From assembly GCF_000332495.1 (NCBI RefSeq), contig NZ_AOGW02000006.1, forward strand, positions 62,001 to 126,000: a stretch of DNA of 64,000 nt, read 5' to 3'. The DNA comes from Leptospira terpstrae serovar Hualin str. LT 11-33 = ATCC 700639 (GTDB taxonomy: Bacteria > Spirochaetota > Leptospiria > Leptospirales > Leptospiraceae). Under the pieces are notes generated by a model. It saw only the letters and a program-made list of their open reading frames with translations. It had not been told where the DNA came from and made no database searches. A program made the translations under genes and the position numbers. This document shows positions 35,040 to 44,891 of the stretch, piece by piece; position 1 is the stretch's first letter, and the number at the start of each line of letters is the position of its first letter.

Positions 35040-36044
35040 TTAATTGCCTCGAATGTAATCTTCGGAACTCACTGTGGAGATAGGATTTTGTGAGATTAAT
35101 TTAGGATATTTTTCTGAACAATCCACTTCGATGAGTGTATGCCAATCCTCTCCTCTCAACTGACAAAGATTAGATTGAACTACGTTTTTTCCTTCCATCA
35201 AAATTTCGGCAAAATAACCACCCTCTTGAAATCCATGTAAGGAATCCACCGCACCAAAGTTAGATGGGTTGATAAACACCGTATTTTTTGTTTTTTTAAT
35301 TCCTTGGTCTTCATGGACATGGCCAGAGACAACAAGAGAAGGGGATTCATCGTCCAAATACCTACGAATCCCTTGGCTTCCACATTTTCCAACACCGGGA
35401 ATGGTGTCAAAATATCCGTAAGCAGGATTGTGGATCCAACATATATCAGGTAGTTCTTCGCGGAAAAAATCTTCTGGTTCGCTATAATTTTTTCCATTCT
35501 TAGTGTACTCGTGAAAAACAACGGTTAGTTTTTCTGGAATCCCAGAGGTCCAAATAGGGGCACCACCATAACCAGAAACTTTGAGATTTCCAAATTCAAA
35601 ACTTTTACGATGTACTTCTCGTTGATAAAGTTCTGTATATTGTAAGTCCAAATCATAATTTCCCGGCAAACAATACACAGGTGACTTCGCATACTTTACG
35701 ATGAGTTTTTCGATGATTTCATATTTTTCTTTCATCGTTTTGGCAGCGAGTTTGTACAAATCTCTATATTTTTGAGATTTTTCTACAATCGCCGTAGAAT
35801 ACTTTTCTGGAAAACGAATGGCATGAGTTGTAAAATCAAAAGGAGTGGAATCATCCTTTCTTTCGGTTAATAAATAGTATAACTCTTCCTGGACTCCACA
35901 GAAATCTATGATGCGATCAAAAGAAAAAAAAGCTTTATAGATAATATCTCCGGAAAACAAATACAAATCTGCATCTGTAGTTTGCAGGATTCGTTTTAAA
36001 CCATGAAGTCCATCATGGATATCCGTAAGATATATGATTTTCAT
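35040..36044 (-). CDS. Calcineurin-like metallophosphoesterase
   Basis: A 334-residue soluble protein with the five metal-binding blocks in order: DIHDG near residue 7, FSGDIIY (about 31), PGNYDL (about 127), IHNPAYG (about 207) and SGHVHEDQG (about 236). The family includes phosphodiesterases acting on nucleotides, lipids or protein; the substrate is unknown. The gene is part of a tight minus-strand run (36725 to 31757) with recG. It abuts the gene before it (stop at 36045). Confidence 0.9.
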   Translation of the reverse strand: MKIIYLTDIHDGLHGLKRILQTTDADLYLFSGDIIYKAFFSFDRIIDFCGVQEELYYLLTERKDDSTPFDFTTHAIRFPEKYSTAIVEKSQKYRDLYKLAAKTMKEKYEIIEKLIVKYAKSPVYCLPGNYDLDLQYTELYQREVHRKSFEFGNLKVSGYGGAPIWTSGIPEKLTVVFHEYTKNGKNYSEPEDFFREELPDICWIHNPAYGYFDTIPGVGKCGSQGIRRYLDDESPSLVVSGHVHEDQGIKKTKNTVFINPSNFGAVDSLHGFQEGGYFAEILMEGKNVVQSNLCQLRGEDWHTLIEVDCSEKYPKLISQNPISTVSSEDYIRGN

Positions 36045-36725
36045 TTATTCATTTTCCCAAAGTAACATCTGTATATCACGATCTTCTTCGATATAATCTA
36101 TCTTTAAATATTCTGGACCAAAAAAATCTACAAGAGGTTTTAGAATTGTCGAGGATCTTACAAATATATACAGTTCGTTATTATCTCCAATGATGTATTG
36201 GATTTCAATTTTGCCTGCAATGGAAGGAACTAAATTGAGAAAGTAATTTAAATCAAATAAAATTTCCCACTGCAAACCAGTGAGAGATAGAAGATGAGGT
36301 GCCGCATGTAATATAGATTCAAAAACTTTTTTTTTGTGAAATGGATCTACCTTACCAAACCACCTAACAAAGTCGAACCGTCTTGGTTTTGTATCCCAAA
36401 CTCGGTAACCTACAATTTTTAAACGAGCTTTGTTGTCTTTGACGGAAACTGGTTTCAGACGAACACGATAACGAATGGATTCCACTTTCAAAAATCGTGC
36501 AATCCAGAGCCAACCCATCCGGTAAACTCCTGTCAGAATGACTTCACCCTTGGTGGATGAGACTTCCATACTCTCTAAGTCGGGATCTTCTGCTATGATC
36601 TCTGTTGATATGACCTTTCGTAAGCTACCCAGTAGTAAGGTGACTTTATAATTACTCTTTGGGACCACTTTTGGTGGCAAAAAGAGATTCAGTGGATTGA
36701 AACGGAGGAGATCCGTTAAAAGCAT
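36045..36725 (-). CDS. Conserved-looking protein, function unknown
   Basis: A 226-residue soluble protein without signal peptide or transmembrane helix. It is rich in beta-type strands (for example KVTLLLGSLRKVIST and ARLKIVGYRVWD) and aromatic residues in the second half. No motif is recognised. It is the first gene of the recG operon, 56 bases from the divergent gpsA start, so a bidirectional promoter probably lies between. The SMI1/Knr4 or START-like fold is imaginable but not supported. Confidence 0.7.
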   Translation of the reverse strand: MLLTDLLRFNPLNLFLPPKVVPKSNYKVTLLLGSLRKVISTEIIAEDPDLESMEVSSTKGEVILTGVYRMGWLWIARFLKVESIRYRVRLKPVSVKDNKARLKIVGYRVWDTKPRRFDFVRWFGKVDPFHKKKVFESILHAAPHLLSLTGLQWEILFDLNYFLNLVPSIAGKIEIQYIIGDNNELYIFVRSSTILKPLVDFFGPEYLKIDYIEEDRDIQMLLWENE

Positions 36726-36781
36726 ATTTTAATTTTATTTTCTATTGCCTTTTTGGAAAGCAGATTTAGAATACAGAACTC

Positions 36782-37783
36782 ATGAAGATTGGTATCATTG
36801 GCGCCGGAAGTTTTGGCACTGCACTAGGTAGTATATTAGCGGACAAGGGATATGACGTCACCCTTTGGACTAGGAGTGAGGATCAAGCAAGATCCATCAA
36901 TGAAAACCATATGAATAGCAAACATATGCCGGATTTGGTGCTCCCGGAGAAACTAAAAGCTGATACCAACCTCATTCATGTTGTCAAAGACAAGGACATG
37001 ATTGTCTCGGCTCCTCCAAGCCATGCGCTTTCTGGAATTTTGAAAGAAATAAGAGACCATATCCCTCCCAAAGTTCCCATTGTTTCTGCCTCGAAAGGAA
37101 TCGAAAACGAAAGCCTGAGACTTATTTCCGAAATCTTTGAATCGGAACTTCCTGGACAATTCCATTCCCAACTTTCTTATCTTTCTGGTCCTAGTTTTGC
37201 CAAAGAAATGGTCAAACGAGTTCCAACCATAGTTTCTATAGCCTCAAAAAACGAAGCCACCGCCAAACGAGTGCAAGAGATTTTTAGTTTTACCTACTTT
37301 CGTACCTACTGGACGCCTGATGTGGTGGGGGTGGAAGTCGGCGGTGCCTTAAAAAACGTCATTGCCATTGCTGCTGGGGTTGCTGATGGACTTGGGTTTG
37401 GTCAAAATACAAGGGCCGCTCTCATCACACGCGGGTTAAATGAGATCACTCGTATGGGAATCAAAATGGGCGCAGACCTTATGACTTTCCTTGGGCCATC
37501 GGGTATGGGAGATTTAGTTCTTACCTGTTGCGGGGAAGGATCTAGAAATCGTACAGTTGGATTTCGTTTAGGTCAGGGAGAAAAACTAAAAGACATTTTA
37601 GCTTCTATGAATGAAGTCGCAGAAGGTGTCAAAACCACTTTGTCTGCAAAAAATCTTTCTGACAAACTGGGTGTGGAAATGGCCATCACCCAGGAAGTCT
37701 ATCGAATGTTATACGAAGATAAAGATCCGAAAGAAGTAGTCAAAGCCCTTATGGGCCGAGATTTAAAACGGGAAGGTGTTTAG
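36782..37783 (+). CDS. gpsA: NAD(P)-dependent glycerol-3-phosphate dehydrogenase GpsA
   Basis: Makes sn-glycerol 3-phosphate from dihydroxyacetone phosphate for phospholipid synthesis. It is 333 residues with the N-terminal GAGSFGTAL dinucleotide loop (residues 7-15), SASKGIE, LSGPSFA, the catalytic Lys in [13 protein letters not shown] (about residue 190) and [12 protein letters not shown]. The stop codon overlaps that of the convergent MAPEG gene (TTAG, 37780-37783). Confidence 0.96.
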   Translation: MKIGIIGAGSFGTALGSILADKGYDVTLWTRSEDQARSINENHMNSKHMPDLVLPEKLKADTNLIHVVKDKDMIVSAPPSHALSGILKEIRDHIPPKVPIVSASKGIENESLRLISEIFESELPGQFHSQLSYLSGPSFAKEMVKRVPTIVSIASKNEATAKRVQEIFSFTYFRTYWTPDVVGVEVGGALKNVIAIAAGVADGLGFGQNTRAALITRGLNEITRMGIKMGADLMTFLGPSGMGDLVLTCCGEGSRNRTVGFRLGQGEKLKDILASMNEVAEGVKTTLSAKNLSDKLGVEMAITQEVYRMLYEDKDPKEVVKALMGRDLKREGV

Positions 37784-38184
37784 AATAAACGAACCAAAAG
37801 TACGATATAAGTTACAATTTGTATCATATAAAACGTAAATCGCACATTCACTGCTAAAACACTTGTGGAAGTTAAATGAGCGAGGGATTGTAAAACCCTT
37901 GCTCCCAAAATCACAAACCCTGCTTGGTTTACAAAACTATCGATCATCCCAAAACTTGATGTTAAAAAAACCACAGTCAAAAAGAGGGGAAGGTTTTCCA
38001 AACTATTGAGATGAGCGCGGTTTAGTCGCCAGTTGAAATCCGATCCATGTTGGACTCCTGCTGGAAATTCATTGGATTTCTTTTTTCCAAGTAATACCAA
38101 AATGCTTCGATATGTTGTTAATGATACTCCAAGTCCTAATGTCCAAAGCGCAAAACCAATGAGTGTAAAGTAAATCGTTTCCAC
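37780..38184 (-). CDS. MAPEG-family membrane protein
   Basis: About 134 residues and four transmembrane helices. The MAPEG signature is recognisable: an N-terminal helix, [13 protein letters not shown] (glutathione-binding-type RAxxNxxE), and ALxxG-like [16 protein letters not shown] proteins include glutathione transferases and eicosanoid enzymes; the bacterial ones are mostly uncharacterised. I choose the GTG at 38184 because GGGAGG lies five to ten bases before it; a longer frame from 38211 has no such site. Confidence 0.85.
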   Translation of the reverse strand: METIYFTLIGFALWTLGLGVSLTTYRSILVLLGKKKSNEFPAGVQHGSDFNWRLNRAHLNSLENLPLFLTVVFLTSSFGMIDSFVNQAGFVILGARVLQSLAHLTSTSVLAVNVRFTFYMIQIVTYIVLLVRLF

Positions 38185-38311
38185 AAATCCTCCCTTTTGT
38201 ACTAGAACCAAACTAAATTGGCTATCAGATACAGGGGATGATTCTAAATGACTCTAATTCATTTGTAAAGTAATTAAAAGGATTTCTTAATTTCCTAAGT
38301 AAACTTTCGAT

Positions 38312-39127
38312 TTATAACCCAAAGGATTTGATTTGTTTCCAAACCGTAAGCCAGGAGGAAGAAAAAAAATGGTCAGGCGCTTCTGGTATCTCGATACAAG
38401 AAAGTCCATGCGCGTTCGCAAAATCAGAACTGTACTCTTTTGGAAACCACAGATCCACTTTGGGTAGAAAGATTGTATATTGAGTTCGTTTTTGGATCAG
38501 GGAACCATCCACTACGAATCCTGGTAAAAATAGATTTTTTAAAAATTGAGACAAGTCTTGAACTTGGATCCGACTGTTTTGGATGGATACATTTAAGTGT
38601 TGGATCTTTCCATCTTCTAACCACTGGGAAGTCGAAAGTGTCTTTAATATCTGTTTGTTGGGAGTTTCCTCATCAGGTATACCAGGTTGCAGGAGAAGTC
38701 GGCTAAACTCCTCAATCGAACCTGATTCATACAAAAATCGAAGACTAAGGACACTATCCAAAATGGGGGAAAGCAAAAACAAATGGCGAAAGGGAATTTG
38801 GTTTGCATACATCATAAGGGCCGCCCCTCCCCCACTGTGACCAATCCCATACAATTCTTTGTTCAAATACCCATTTCTCTTAAGATAACCATCTAACAAT
38901 TGTATGGAAGTTTTTGGGTCGTAAATTCCTTGTGAGTTTCCATGCGAAGGAGGATTGAATCGGATGAGACGAAGCCCCATGGCTTCTAATTCTGAATCTC
39001 GAATGCGAAAGGATCTAGCATTCCCGCCAGTACTTGGCCAAAGAACCAATACCCCTCGCATCTCGGACGGAGAGGCACCTGATTCGATGATTTCCAATGA
39101 TTCCGGTAGTTCCAAAAATTTTGACAA
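38312..39127 (-). CDS. Alpha/beta-hydrolase-fold protein
   Basis: A 271-residue soluble protein. The nucleophile elbow is GHSGGG (Ser about residue 98), with a preceding YDPKTSIQLLDGYL helix and GVLVLWPSTGGNARSF early on (oxyanion-hole region). The C-terminal PDHFF (about residue 256) supplies a plausible catalytic His. It could be an esterase or lipase-like enzyme. It lies in a minus-strand group but separated by about 57 bases from the methionine aminopeptidase gene. Function cannot be narrowed. Confidence 0.82.
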   Translation of the reverse strand: MSKFLELPESLEIIESGASPSEMRGVLVLWPSTGGNARSFRIRDSELEAMGLRLIRFNPPSHGNSQGIYDPKTSIQLLDGYLKRNGYLNKELYGIGHSGGGAALMMYANQIPFRHLFLLSPILDSVLSLRFLYESGSIEEFSRLLLQPGIPDEETPNKQILKTLSTSQWLEDGKIQHLNVSIQNSRIQVQDLSQFLKNLFLPGFVVDGSLIQKRTQYTIFLPKVDLWFPKEYSSDFANAHGLSCIEIPEAPDHFFSSSWLTVWKQIKSFGL

Positions 39128-39184
39128 TTCCGATGGATAAGATCTTAAATGAGTGAGTCGACTAAAAAGAAATTGATTGCGTGT

Positions 39185-39940
39185 TTATAAAGTTGCGATA
39201 ATGGGTTTTCCATTTTGCACAATCACAGTATGTTCACATTGTGCTACATAACTTAGTTCCCCGCGACGGTTACTGGCAACAAGTGTCCAACCATCTTCTT
39301 CTTCATAAGCAGTTTGACTTCCGGTAGAAATAAACGATTCAATGGCAAGTACAAGCCCATTCCCTAATTTTCTTTGGTCTCTTTTTTCTTCATAAACCAA
39401 AACTTGGGGTTCTTCATGAAGTTTTTTTCCTGTTCCATGGCCGGCTAAATTTTTAATTACTGTAAATCCATTTTCCACAGCTGCAGAATGTATTTCTCGT
39501 CCGATATAACGTAAATAATTGCCAGTAAACGCTTGTTCTGTGGCTCGCATGGTTCCTTCAATTGCAGTTTCACATAGTTTTTGAAGAGTTTCGTTAGATT
39601 CACCAACAACAAAGGAAATTCCAGTGTCAGCATAGTATCCGTCAAGTTTTGCAGAAACATCAACGTTCACCAAATCACCCGCTTTCAAAATGGTTTCTTT
39701 TTTAGGAATTCCATGAGCAATTTCATAATTGGTACTGATGCAAGTATAACCTGGAAATTTATAATCAAAACTTGGAGCAGAAATGGCACCTGCTTTCTCA
39801 AATTCTTGTTTAGCGGCATTGTCTAATTCCCAAGTAGAAACACCGGGTTTAGCTAAGAGTTTTAATAACTCACGCACTTTTGCGACAAATTTCCCAGCTT
39901 TTAATATCCCTTGTAAGTCTTTTTCATTTTGAATCGACAT
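39185..39940 (-). CDS. map: Methionine aminopeptidase, type I
   Basis: Removes the initiator Met from new proteins. It is 251 residues with the metal ligands in NVDVSAKLDGYYADTG (two Asp, about 92-103), GHGTGKKLHEEP (His about 166), AIESF (Glu about 200) and CEHTV near the C-terminus (Glu about 232). No N-terminal zinc-finger extension is present. Its start codon lies two bases after the arsS stop, so it could be translated from the same message. Confidence 0.95.
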   Translation of the reverse strand: MSIQNEKDLQGILKAGKFVAKVRELLKLLAKPGVSTWELDNAAKQEFEKAGAISAPSFDYKFPGYTCISTNYEIAHGIPKKETILKAGDLVNVDVSAKLDGYYADTGISFVVGESNETLQKLCETAIEGTMRATEQAFTGNYLRYIGREIHSAAVENGFTVIKNLAGHGTGKKLHEEPQVLVYEEKRDQRKLGNGLVLAIESFISTGSQTAYEEEDGWTLVASNRRGELSYVAQCEHTVIVQNGKPIIATL

Positions 39941-40915
39941 CTAAACAATCTCCCCACCACAACTGGATCCTGCTCCTGCAGTGCATCCGTAACAATGATT
40001 TGCTACAACGATATTGCGGCTTAGGAAAGATTGCAAATCGAAATCCTTTAGGTGTTGAACTTCTCTAGATTTTAAATCCAACATTTGATTAAAATCACAA
40101 TCATACACGGAACCATCATATCCAACAGAAATTTGATCTAAACACATAAGTCCAGAAACTGTAGCAGGATTGTAAGCATTGACTAAGGTTTCCATATACA
40201 TTTCAAATTTACCAGCTCTAACTAATGATCCTAAAAAACGATTGATGGGGAGGTTATTGATACAAAACAACTGGTTAAATACAATTCCAAACTTTTTGGA
40301 CAGCGATTCTTTATACTCTTTTTCCAACTGCGATTGGCCTGAACTTAAAAAAAGTCCATTGGGGTTGTATACCAAATGGATAGGAAGAGTTTTTCCATAG
40401 CCAAGATCATTTAACTTACGCAAAGCGGTGATTGATTTTTGAAAAACACCTTTTCCTCTTTGGTTGTCGGTTGTGTTTTCTAAGACAGAAGGAAGTGATG
40501 ATATAATTTCAACTTGGTTTCTTACTAAAAATTCGTATAACCATTCATAACCGGGCTCTTCCAAAATGGTTAGGTTACAGCGATCGATCACTCGTTTGCC
40601 TAACTTTCTTGCCCCTTCTACCAAATGACGAAAGTGTGGGTTCCCTTCGGGAGCACCACCAGTGATGTCCACCGTTTCTATTTCAGGAATTTTTGAAATT
40701 AGATCCAAACAAAGATCCACAGTGACCTTATCCATCATCTCCGTTCGGATCGGAGATGCATCCACATGGCAATGACGACAAGCTTGGTTACACCACCTTC
40801 CCACATTGATTTGAAAAACTTTCAAGGACCTTGCAGGAATTGATTTTCCTACAGTATTATGAAACGCTTTTCCACTATAGGCCTGTAAGGTGGATATTTG
40901 TTCGGTTACTTCCAT
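39941..40915 (-). CDS. arsS: Arsenosugar-type radical SAM enzyme ArsS
   Basis: A 324-residue radical SAM protein of the ArsS family, thought to add the deoxyadenosyl group to dimethylarsinous acid on the way to arsenosugars. The [4Fe-4S] motif is CNQACRHCHVDASP (about residues 41-54). Family features follow: DITGGAPEGNPHFR, DRCNLTIL, VYNPNG, PINRFL and the Cys-rich C-terminal CYGCTAGAGSSCGG that may hold a second cluster. It follows an AhpD-like gene at three bases, an association well known for this family. The arsenite methyltransferase ArsM it would need is not in the window. Confidence 0.9.
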   Translation of the reverse strand: MEVTEQISTLQAYSGKAFHNTVGKSIPARSLKVFQINVGRWCNQACRHCHVDASPIRTEMMDKVTVDLCLDLISKIPEIETVDITGGAPEGNPHFRHLVEGARKLGKRVIDRCNLTILEEPGYEWLYEFLVRNQVEIISSLPSVLENTTDNQRGKGVFQKSITALRKLNDLGYGKTLPIHLVYNPNGLFLSSGQSQLEKEYKESLSKKFGIVFNQLFCINNLPINRFLGSLVRAGKFEMYMETLVNAYNPATVSGLMCLDQISVGYDGSVYDCDFNQMLDLKSREVQHLKDFDLQSFLSRNIVVANHCYGCTAGAGSSCGGEIV

Positions 40916-40918
40916 ATT

Positions 40919-41260
40919 CTAAAAAGAAAGTTCATCAATTTTATTTTGCATTTGGACACTATGAACTAAACTAATTCCTGCGGCCATAGCTGCGGCAACG
41001 TGAACTGCTTCATTCATTTGTGCTTCGTCAGCACCTTTTTGTAATGAAGTAGTAGTATACGCATCAATGCAGTAAGGACATTTTAAAGCATGGGAAACAG
41101 CCAAAGCAATGAGAGCTTTTTCTCTTTCTGTGAGAGCTCCCTCTGCCATCACTGCGTTGTAATATCCAAAAAATTTGTCTGCCAAAGCTGGATTGGTACG
41201 TCCAATTTCACCAAACTTTCCTAGATCCTTTGCATTATAATAATGATTGTTTTCTGCCAT
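40919..41260 (-). CDS. AhpD-like (carboxymuconolactone decarboxylase-family) protein of arsenosugar loci
   Basis: A 113-residue alkylhydroperoxidase D-like protein with the redox pair CPYC and following His-free helix (KCPYCIDAYTTTSLQKGADEAQMNEAVHVAAAMAAG). Proteins of this kind sit next to arsS in many bacteria and are named arsenosugar biosynthesis-associated peroxidase-like proteins; the actual reaction is unknown. The start is the ATG at 41260 with GGAGTGAAC in front; a GTG at 41266 would add two residues. Confidence 0.88.
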   Translation of the reverse strand: MAENNHYYNAKDLGKFGEIGRTNPALADKFFGYYNAVMAEGALTEREKALIALAVSHALKCPYCIDAYTTTSLQKGADEAQMNEAVHVAAAMAAGISLVHSVQMQNKIDELSF

Positions 41261-41298
41261 GTTCACTCCTTACCGTTAGACTTTTGAAAGTAATGAAG

Positions 41299-41312
41299 GA
41301 GTCAATAGACTC
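41299..41312. promoter_or_regulatory. Inverted repeat upstream of the arsS operon
   Basis: GAGTC-AATA-GACTC, a perfect five-base inverted repeat 39-52 bases before the ATG of the AhpD-like gene. On the minus strand it contains TTGACT, which could serve as a -35 element, so a regulator bound here would block transcription. A second short palindrome CTGT-N5-ACAG lies at about 41327-41339. Both are candidates only. Confidence 0.35.
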
Positions 41313-41386
41313 GTTTTGTAAATCCTCTGTTTGACACAGGTTTTTTACTCAAATGGTCCAATAGACAGAACAAATCGATCTAGATA

Positions 41387-42163
41387 TTAGGTTACGAACT
41401 TGGGTCTACGTTTTTCGATAAGAGAATGAAAACCTTCCTGGCCGTCTTGAGACAGGATCACTTTGGTAAAAAGATCTGCATCGGTTGGAAAGAGAGATTC
41501 CATTCGGTTACGGTAAGGCTCTCGTAAGGCAGTTTTCATTCCCCGACTGGAGTTATTTGTAAGTTTTGCTAGCGTTTCGGCAAATTTCATCGATTCAGCA
41601 AATAAGTTCTCTGCTGTATACAATTCATCCACTAGACCAATTTCTTTTGCTTCGGGACCTTTGATTTGTTTACCAGTATATAAAAGATCACGAGCGACTT
41701 TCACTCCGACCAAATCTTGTAATACAATGGTAGGAATCGAAGGGAAGTTTAGTCCAACTATGGCTTCAGAAAATCCAATCCTTGCCCCTTTGTCTACCAT
41801 GTATCGATAGTCAGAAAAGAGAGCAAACACAGCACCCGCGGCCATACAATGTCCGTTCACCACAGCAATGGTAGGAACCGGAAAATGAAAATAGGTTTGG
41901 GCAGTTCTTAACAACTGTTCTACGGATTTTCGAACATCGGATTCCGACTTTCCATACATGAGTGTGGGTTCAATTCCATTGGAAAAAAACTGTGTTTGAG
42001 CGGATGTAAAAAGCAAAACACGCAAAGATGGATTCTCCGCGTGTTTTTTTAAAATTTGTTCGAATAATACGAAAGCTTCAAAATCAAATGTGTTCTTTTC
42101 ATTGGACTGCATCTTAATTTCCAAGATGCGGTCTCCATGAAAAATCTCTGCAAATGGAGTCAT
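41387..42163 (-). CDS. Enoyl-CoA hydratase/isomerase-family protein
   Basis: A 258-residue crotonase-fold protein. The oxyanion-hole segments appear as TSAQTQFFSNGIEP (about 53-66) and NGHCMAAGAVFAL (about 104-116), with IGFSEAIVGLNFP following (about 134). A Glu equivalent to the catalytic pair is present in FSEAIVG. It starts one base after the acyl-CoA synthetase stop, so the two form an operon for fatty-acid activation and beta-oxidation or a related acyl-CoA pathway. Isomerase or hydratase activity cannot be told apart. Confidence 0.88.
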   Translation of the reverse strand: MTPFAEIFHGDRILEIKMQSNEKNTFDFEAFVLFEQILKKHAENPSLRVLLFTSAQTQFFSNGIEPTLMYGKSESDVRKSVEQLLRTAQTYFHFPVPTIAVVNGHCMAAGAVFALFSDYRYMVDKGARIGFSEAIVGLNFPSIPTIVLQDLVGVKVARDLLYTGKQIKGPEAKEIGLVDELYTAENLFAESMKFAETLAKLTNNSSRGMKTALREPYRNRMESLFPTDADLFTKVILSQDGQEGFHSLIEKRRPKFVT

Positions 42164-42164
42164 A

Positions 42165-44213
42165 TTAACTGTTTTTGTAGAGTTCCAAAATTCTGTCTTT
42201 GTATTTTTCCGTAATCACGTGTCGTTTCATCTTCATTAGGTTCGTTAATTCATCACCTACTTCAAATGGTTTTGTAATGAGTGTTACGTACTGCACTTGT
42301 TCAAAGTTTTTGAATCCAGTTTTAACACTGTTAAAATTACGAACTTCCTTTTTGTAAAAATCAACAATCCTTGGATTGGTGATTAGTTTATCAGGATTTT
42401 TTTCCGTAATTCCATTTTCCTCTGCCCAAGGAATCAGAGCATCAAAATCAGGAACGATGATGGCACCGAGGACTTTTTGGTCTTGGCCCACAATCATCGA
42501 CTGTTTGATATAAGTTGATTCATCGATTTTATTTTCGATTGGAACTGGTTCTACGTTTTCTCCACCAAGAAGGACGATAGTGTCCTTCGCACGACCTGTA
42601 AGAGTCAGTGTTTTTTTGAAGTTAATCATCCCGATGTCACCGGTATTCAGCCAATTGTCTACAATTGTCTTTTTGGTAGTTTCTGGATTTTTGTAATATC
42701 CTTTCATTACCTGAGGTCCTTTGATATGAACCACACCTTTTACACCTAACTTACCAAAGATGATATTTCTTTTATCGTCAATATGACAAAGGACATTTCC
42801 TGCATCATCGCGAATTTGCACTTGGCTTAGAGGAACAATATCCCCTACAGATCCCATGACTGGCCTGTCAAATGTCCGCGCCGAAATCACAGGTCCAGTT
42901 TCCGTCATTCCGTAACCTTCTAGAACAGTAATCCCGATATCCATAAAGAAGGCATCTACGTGCTTTTGAAGCGCCCCACCACCAGATAAAGTGGCACGTA
43001 AATGTCCCCCTGTAGCTTGGCGAATTTTGGAAAGTACAATGCGATCCAATGTAAAGGAATTAAAAAGAGCACCGAATCCTGCAATTACATAGAGTGGAGT
43101 TTTGAGAGCACTATCCTCTGGTAAACCAAACTGTGCTGCCAAAATAGCAAGGATGGTTACAGTGAATGGACCAGTTAACAAAAGTTTAATGATCGATAGA
43201 ATAGACAATCCTAGAGATTGAATGATGTTTCTTCCTACGTAATCCACTTCCCAACCTTTGAGAAAACGAATGGCTGCATGGAAGTGTTTTGAAAAGAAGT
43301 AAGCAACTTTGAACAAAAATCTCCTTACAGGAGGAGTTTGTTTTGGATCGTTAATACGAGTGTAAATCCCATTGTAAATACTTTCCCATACGCGTGGAGC
43401 AGAAGCCATAAAAGTGGGTCTTGCTTTTTGGATGTCATTACGAAGTTCTGTTACTTTTGTATAATAAGTGGAACCACCGTTGATGATCGCAAAGTATTCC
43501 ACAACTCGTTCAAAGATATGCCAAACAGGAAGGATAGACAACATACGATCGTCAGGTGAAACTTTCGCAACACGAGGAACCACATAGTGCATCTGGTGAA
43601 TCATATTGGAATGCATGAGCATAACCCCTTTTGGCATTCCCGTAGTACCAGAAGTGTAAATGAGAGTGTACAAATCGTCCGGTTTGATACCGGCCATTCG
43701 TTTCTCTGCTTCTCGTTTTCCTTTGGCACGCATCTCTCTCCCTTTTTCAAGGAGGTCATAAAAATGAAGAATTCCTGCACCTGATTTGAGTTTGGTGTCT
43801 TTGTCCATGATGATGACGGTTTTCACCGACTTCACTTGGGATTTGTTGTTTTTGTATTTTTCGTAAACTTTGTCGTTTTCAACGAAAACAATCTTAGCTT
43901 CCGAGTGGTTCAAAATATAAACAATTTCTGAATCTGTGATATCAGAACCCCGTGGAACGTTGGCAGCCCCTGCAGTTAACACCGCACAATCGGCGATGAT
44001 CCATTCCATACGGTTGTCAGCGAGAACACACACGTGTTCTCTAGCCTTAACTCCTAAATCAATGAGTGCTTCAGCAAGTGCGAGCCCATCTTCATAGAGT
44101 TCTTTGTAAGTGAGGGCTTGGTAATCCTTTTGGGCATTCTTATACCAGAATGCGGGTCTTGGACCGAATTTTTCTGCGGATTCCTTATAAACTTCTGCTA
44201 GGTTATTTGCCAT
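42165..44213 (-). CDS. Long-chain acyl-CoA synthetase (AMP-forming), membrane-linked
   Basis: A 682-residue ANL-family enzyme that activates fatty acids with ATP and CoA. The P-loop is [11 protein letters not shown] (186-196), A4/A5 motifs LSGGGAL (408-414) and GYGMTETGP (433-441), with NTGDIG and [14 protein letters not shown] later. Between about 331 and 390 it has an insertion with two hydrophobic helices ([18 protein letters not shown] and [11 protein letters not shown]), absent from the soluble FadD-type enzymes and probably embedding the protein in the membrane. The upstream 68 bases hold its promoter. Followed at one base by an enoyl-CoA hydratase gene. Confidence 0.93.
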   Translation of the reverse strand: MANNLAEVYKESAEKFGPRPAFWYKNAQKDYQALTYKELYEDGLALAEALIDLGVKAREHVCVLADNRMEWIIADCAVLTAGAANVPRGSDITDSEIVYILNHSEAKIVFVENDKVYEKYKNNKSQVKSVKTVIIMDKDTKLKSGAGILHFYDLLEKGREMRAKGKREAEKRMAGIKPDDLYTLIYTSGTTGMPKGVMLMHSNMIHQMHYVVPRVAKVSPDDRMLSILPVWHIFERVVEYFAIINGGSTYYTKVTELRNDIQKARPTFMASAPRVWESIYNGIYTRINDPKQTPPVRRFLFKVAYFFSKHFHAAIRFLKGWEVDYVGRNIIQSLGLSILSIIKLLLTGPFTVTILAILAAQFGLPEDSALKTPLYVIAGFGALFNSFTLDRIVLSKIRQATGGHLRATLSGGGALQKHVDAFFMDIGITVLEGYGMTETGPVISARTFDRPVMGSVGDIVPLSQVQIRDDAGNVLCHIDDKRNIIFGKLGVKGVVHIKGPQVMKGYYKNPETTKKTIVDNWLNTGDIGMINFKKTLTLTGRAKDTIVLLGGENVEPVPIENKIDESTYIKQSMIVGQDQKVLGAIIVPDFDALIPWAEENGITEKNPDKLITNPRIVDFYKKEVRNFNSVKTGFKNFEQVQYVTLITKPFEVGDELTNLMKMKRHVITEKYKDRILELYKNS

Positions 44214-44281
44214 ATCTCTCCATCTAAAAGCGGTCTTTATGATAGACCCTACTTTCAGATGGTCAAGAGAAATTTAGGCAT

Positions 44282-44611
44282 TTAGTCCCAGTGGAACCCT
44301 TCGCGTTGGTGTCCTTTTTTCAAATGGCGTTCACGAATTTCGCGAAGTTTGGTCATTTGGGAGAGATTGAGTAGGTTGCGTGCCGCAAGTCCCATTTGTG
44401 GGAGAAGGGTCTCGTCTTGTGTGTTGGCTAAAAACTGGTTGGTCTTCACAAAGGAGCTTTTAAACTCCAAATTCATATCGGGATAGAAATCCATACAAGC
44501 CTCCGTGCTTTCCGGTTTCCGGGGTATCTGTTTTTTAAAGTTCCCCACCATCCGTGGTAGGTAGCCTTTCCCCAATATATGTATCGCCGGAAAATGAATA
44601 TCCTGAAGCAA
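44282..44611 (-). CDS. Small protein, function unknown
   Basis: Up to 109 residues, basic and with several Asn/Leu-rich helices (for example [25 protein letters not shown]). The longest frame uses a TTG at 44611; the ATG at 44551 (MVGNFKKQ) gives 89 residues and no clear ribosome-binding site either. It lies alone between the acyl-CoA synthetase and the divergent small protein at 44661. No domain recognised. Confidence 0.55.
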   Translation of the reverse strand: MLQDIHFPAIHILGKGYLPRMVGNFKKQIPRKPESTEACMDFYPDMNLEFKSSFVKTNQFLANTQDETLLPQMGLAARNLLNLSQMTKLREIRERHLKKGHQREGFHWD

Positions 44612-44660
44612 AAAATTTTGCTTGTACTATTTTTTTTTATCTGATTTTTGGTATTCGTTC

Positions 44661-44891
44661 ATGACGATTCGATTGGAAAATTCTACAGGCAGGCGAAACG
44701 GGCGTTTCGTTGCATACGAGTATGGGGAAGACCTATTTGGTACCTTGTATTTGAACAAATTTTCTGGCAGGGAAAGAGGGCGTCTGATCGACAAATGGAG
44801 ATTAAATGACTTAGGAAGTCTCATCCGTGTACTCGACACCGAGATTTCTCGCAGGGAAGAAGAAAATTACGAACGACCCCTTTTCCACTAA
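44661..44891 (+). CDS. Small basic protein, function unknown
   Basis: About 76 residues starting [10 protein letters not shown], with [22 protein letters not shown] and a basic helical tail ([22 protein letters not shown]). The C-terminal 65 bases overlap the reading frame of the MutS-like gene. No ribosome-binding site stands out and an upstream in-frame ATG at 44622 gives a less likely hydrophobic start. Function unknown; translation should be treated as probable, not certain. Confidence 0.55.
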   Translation: MTIRLENSTGRRNGRFVAYEYGEDLFGTLYLNKFSGRERGRLIDKWRLNDLGSLIRVLDTEISRREEENYERPLFH

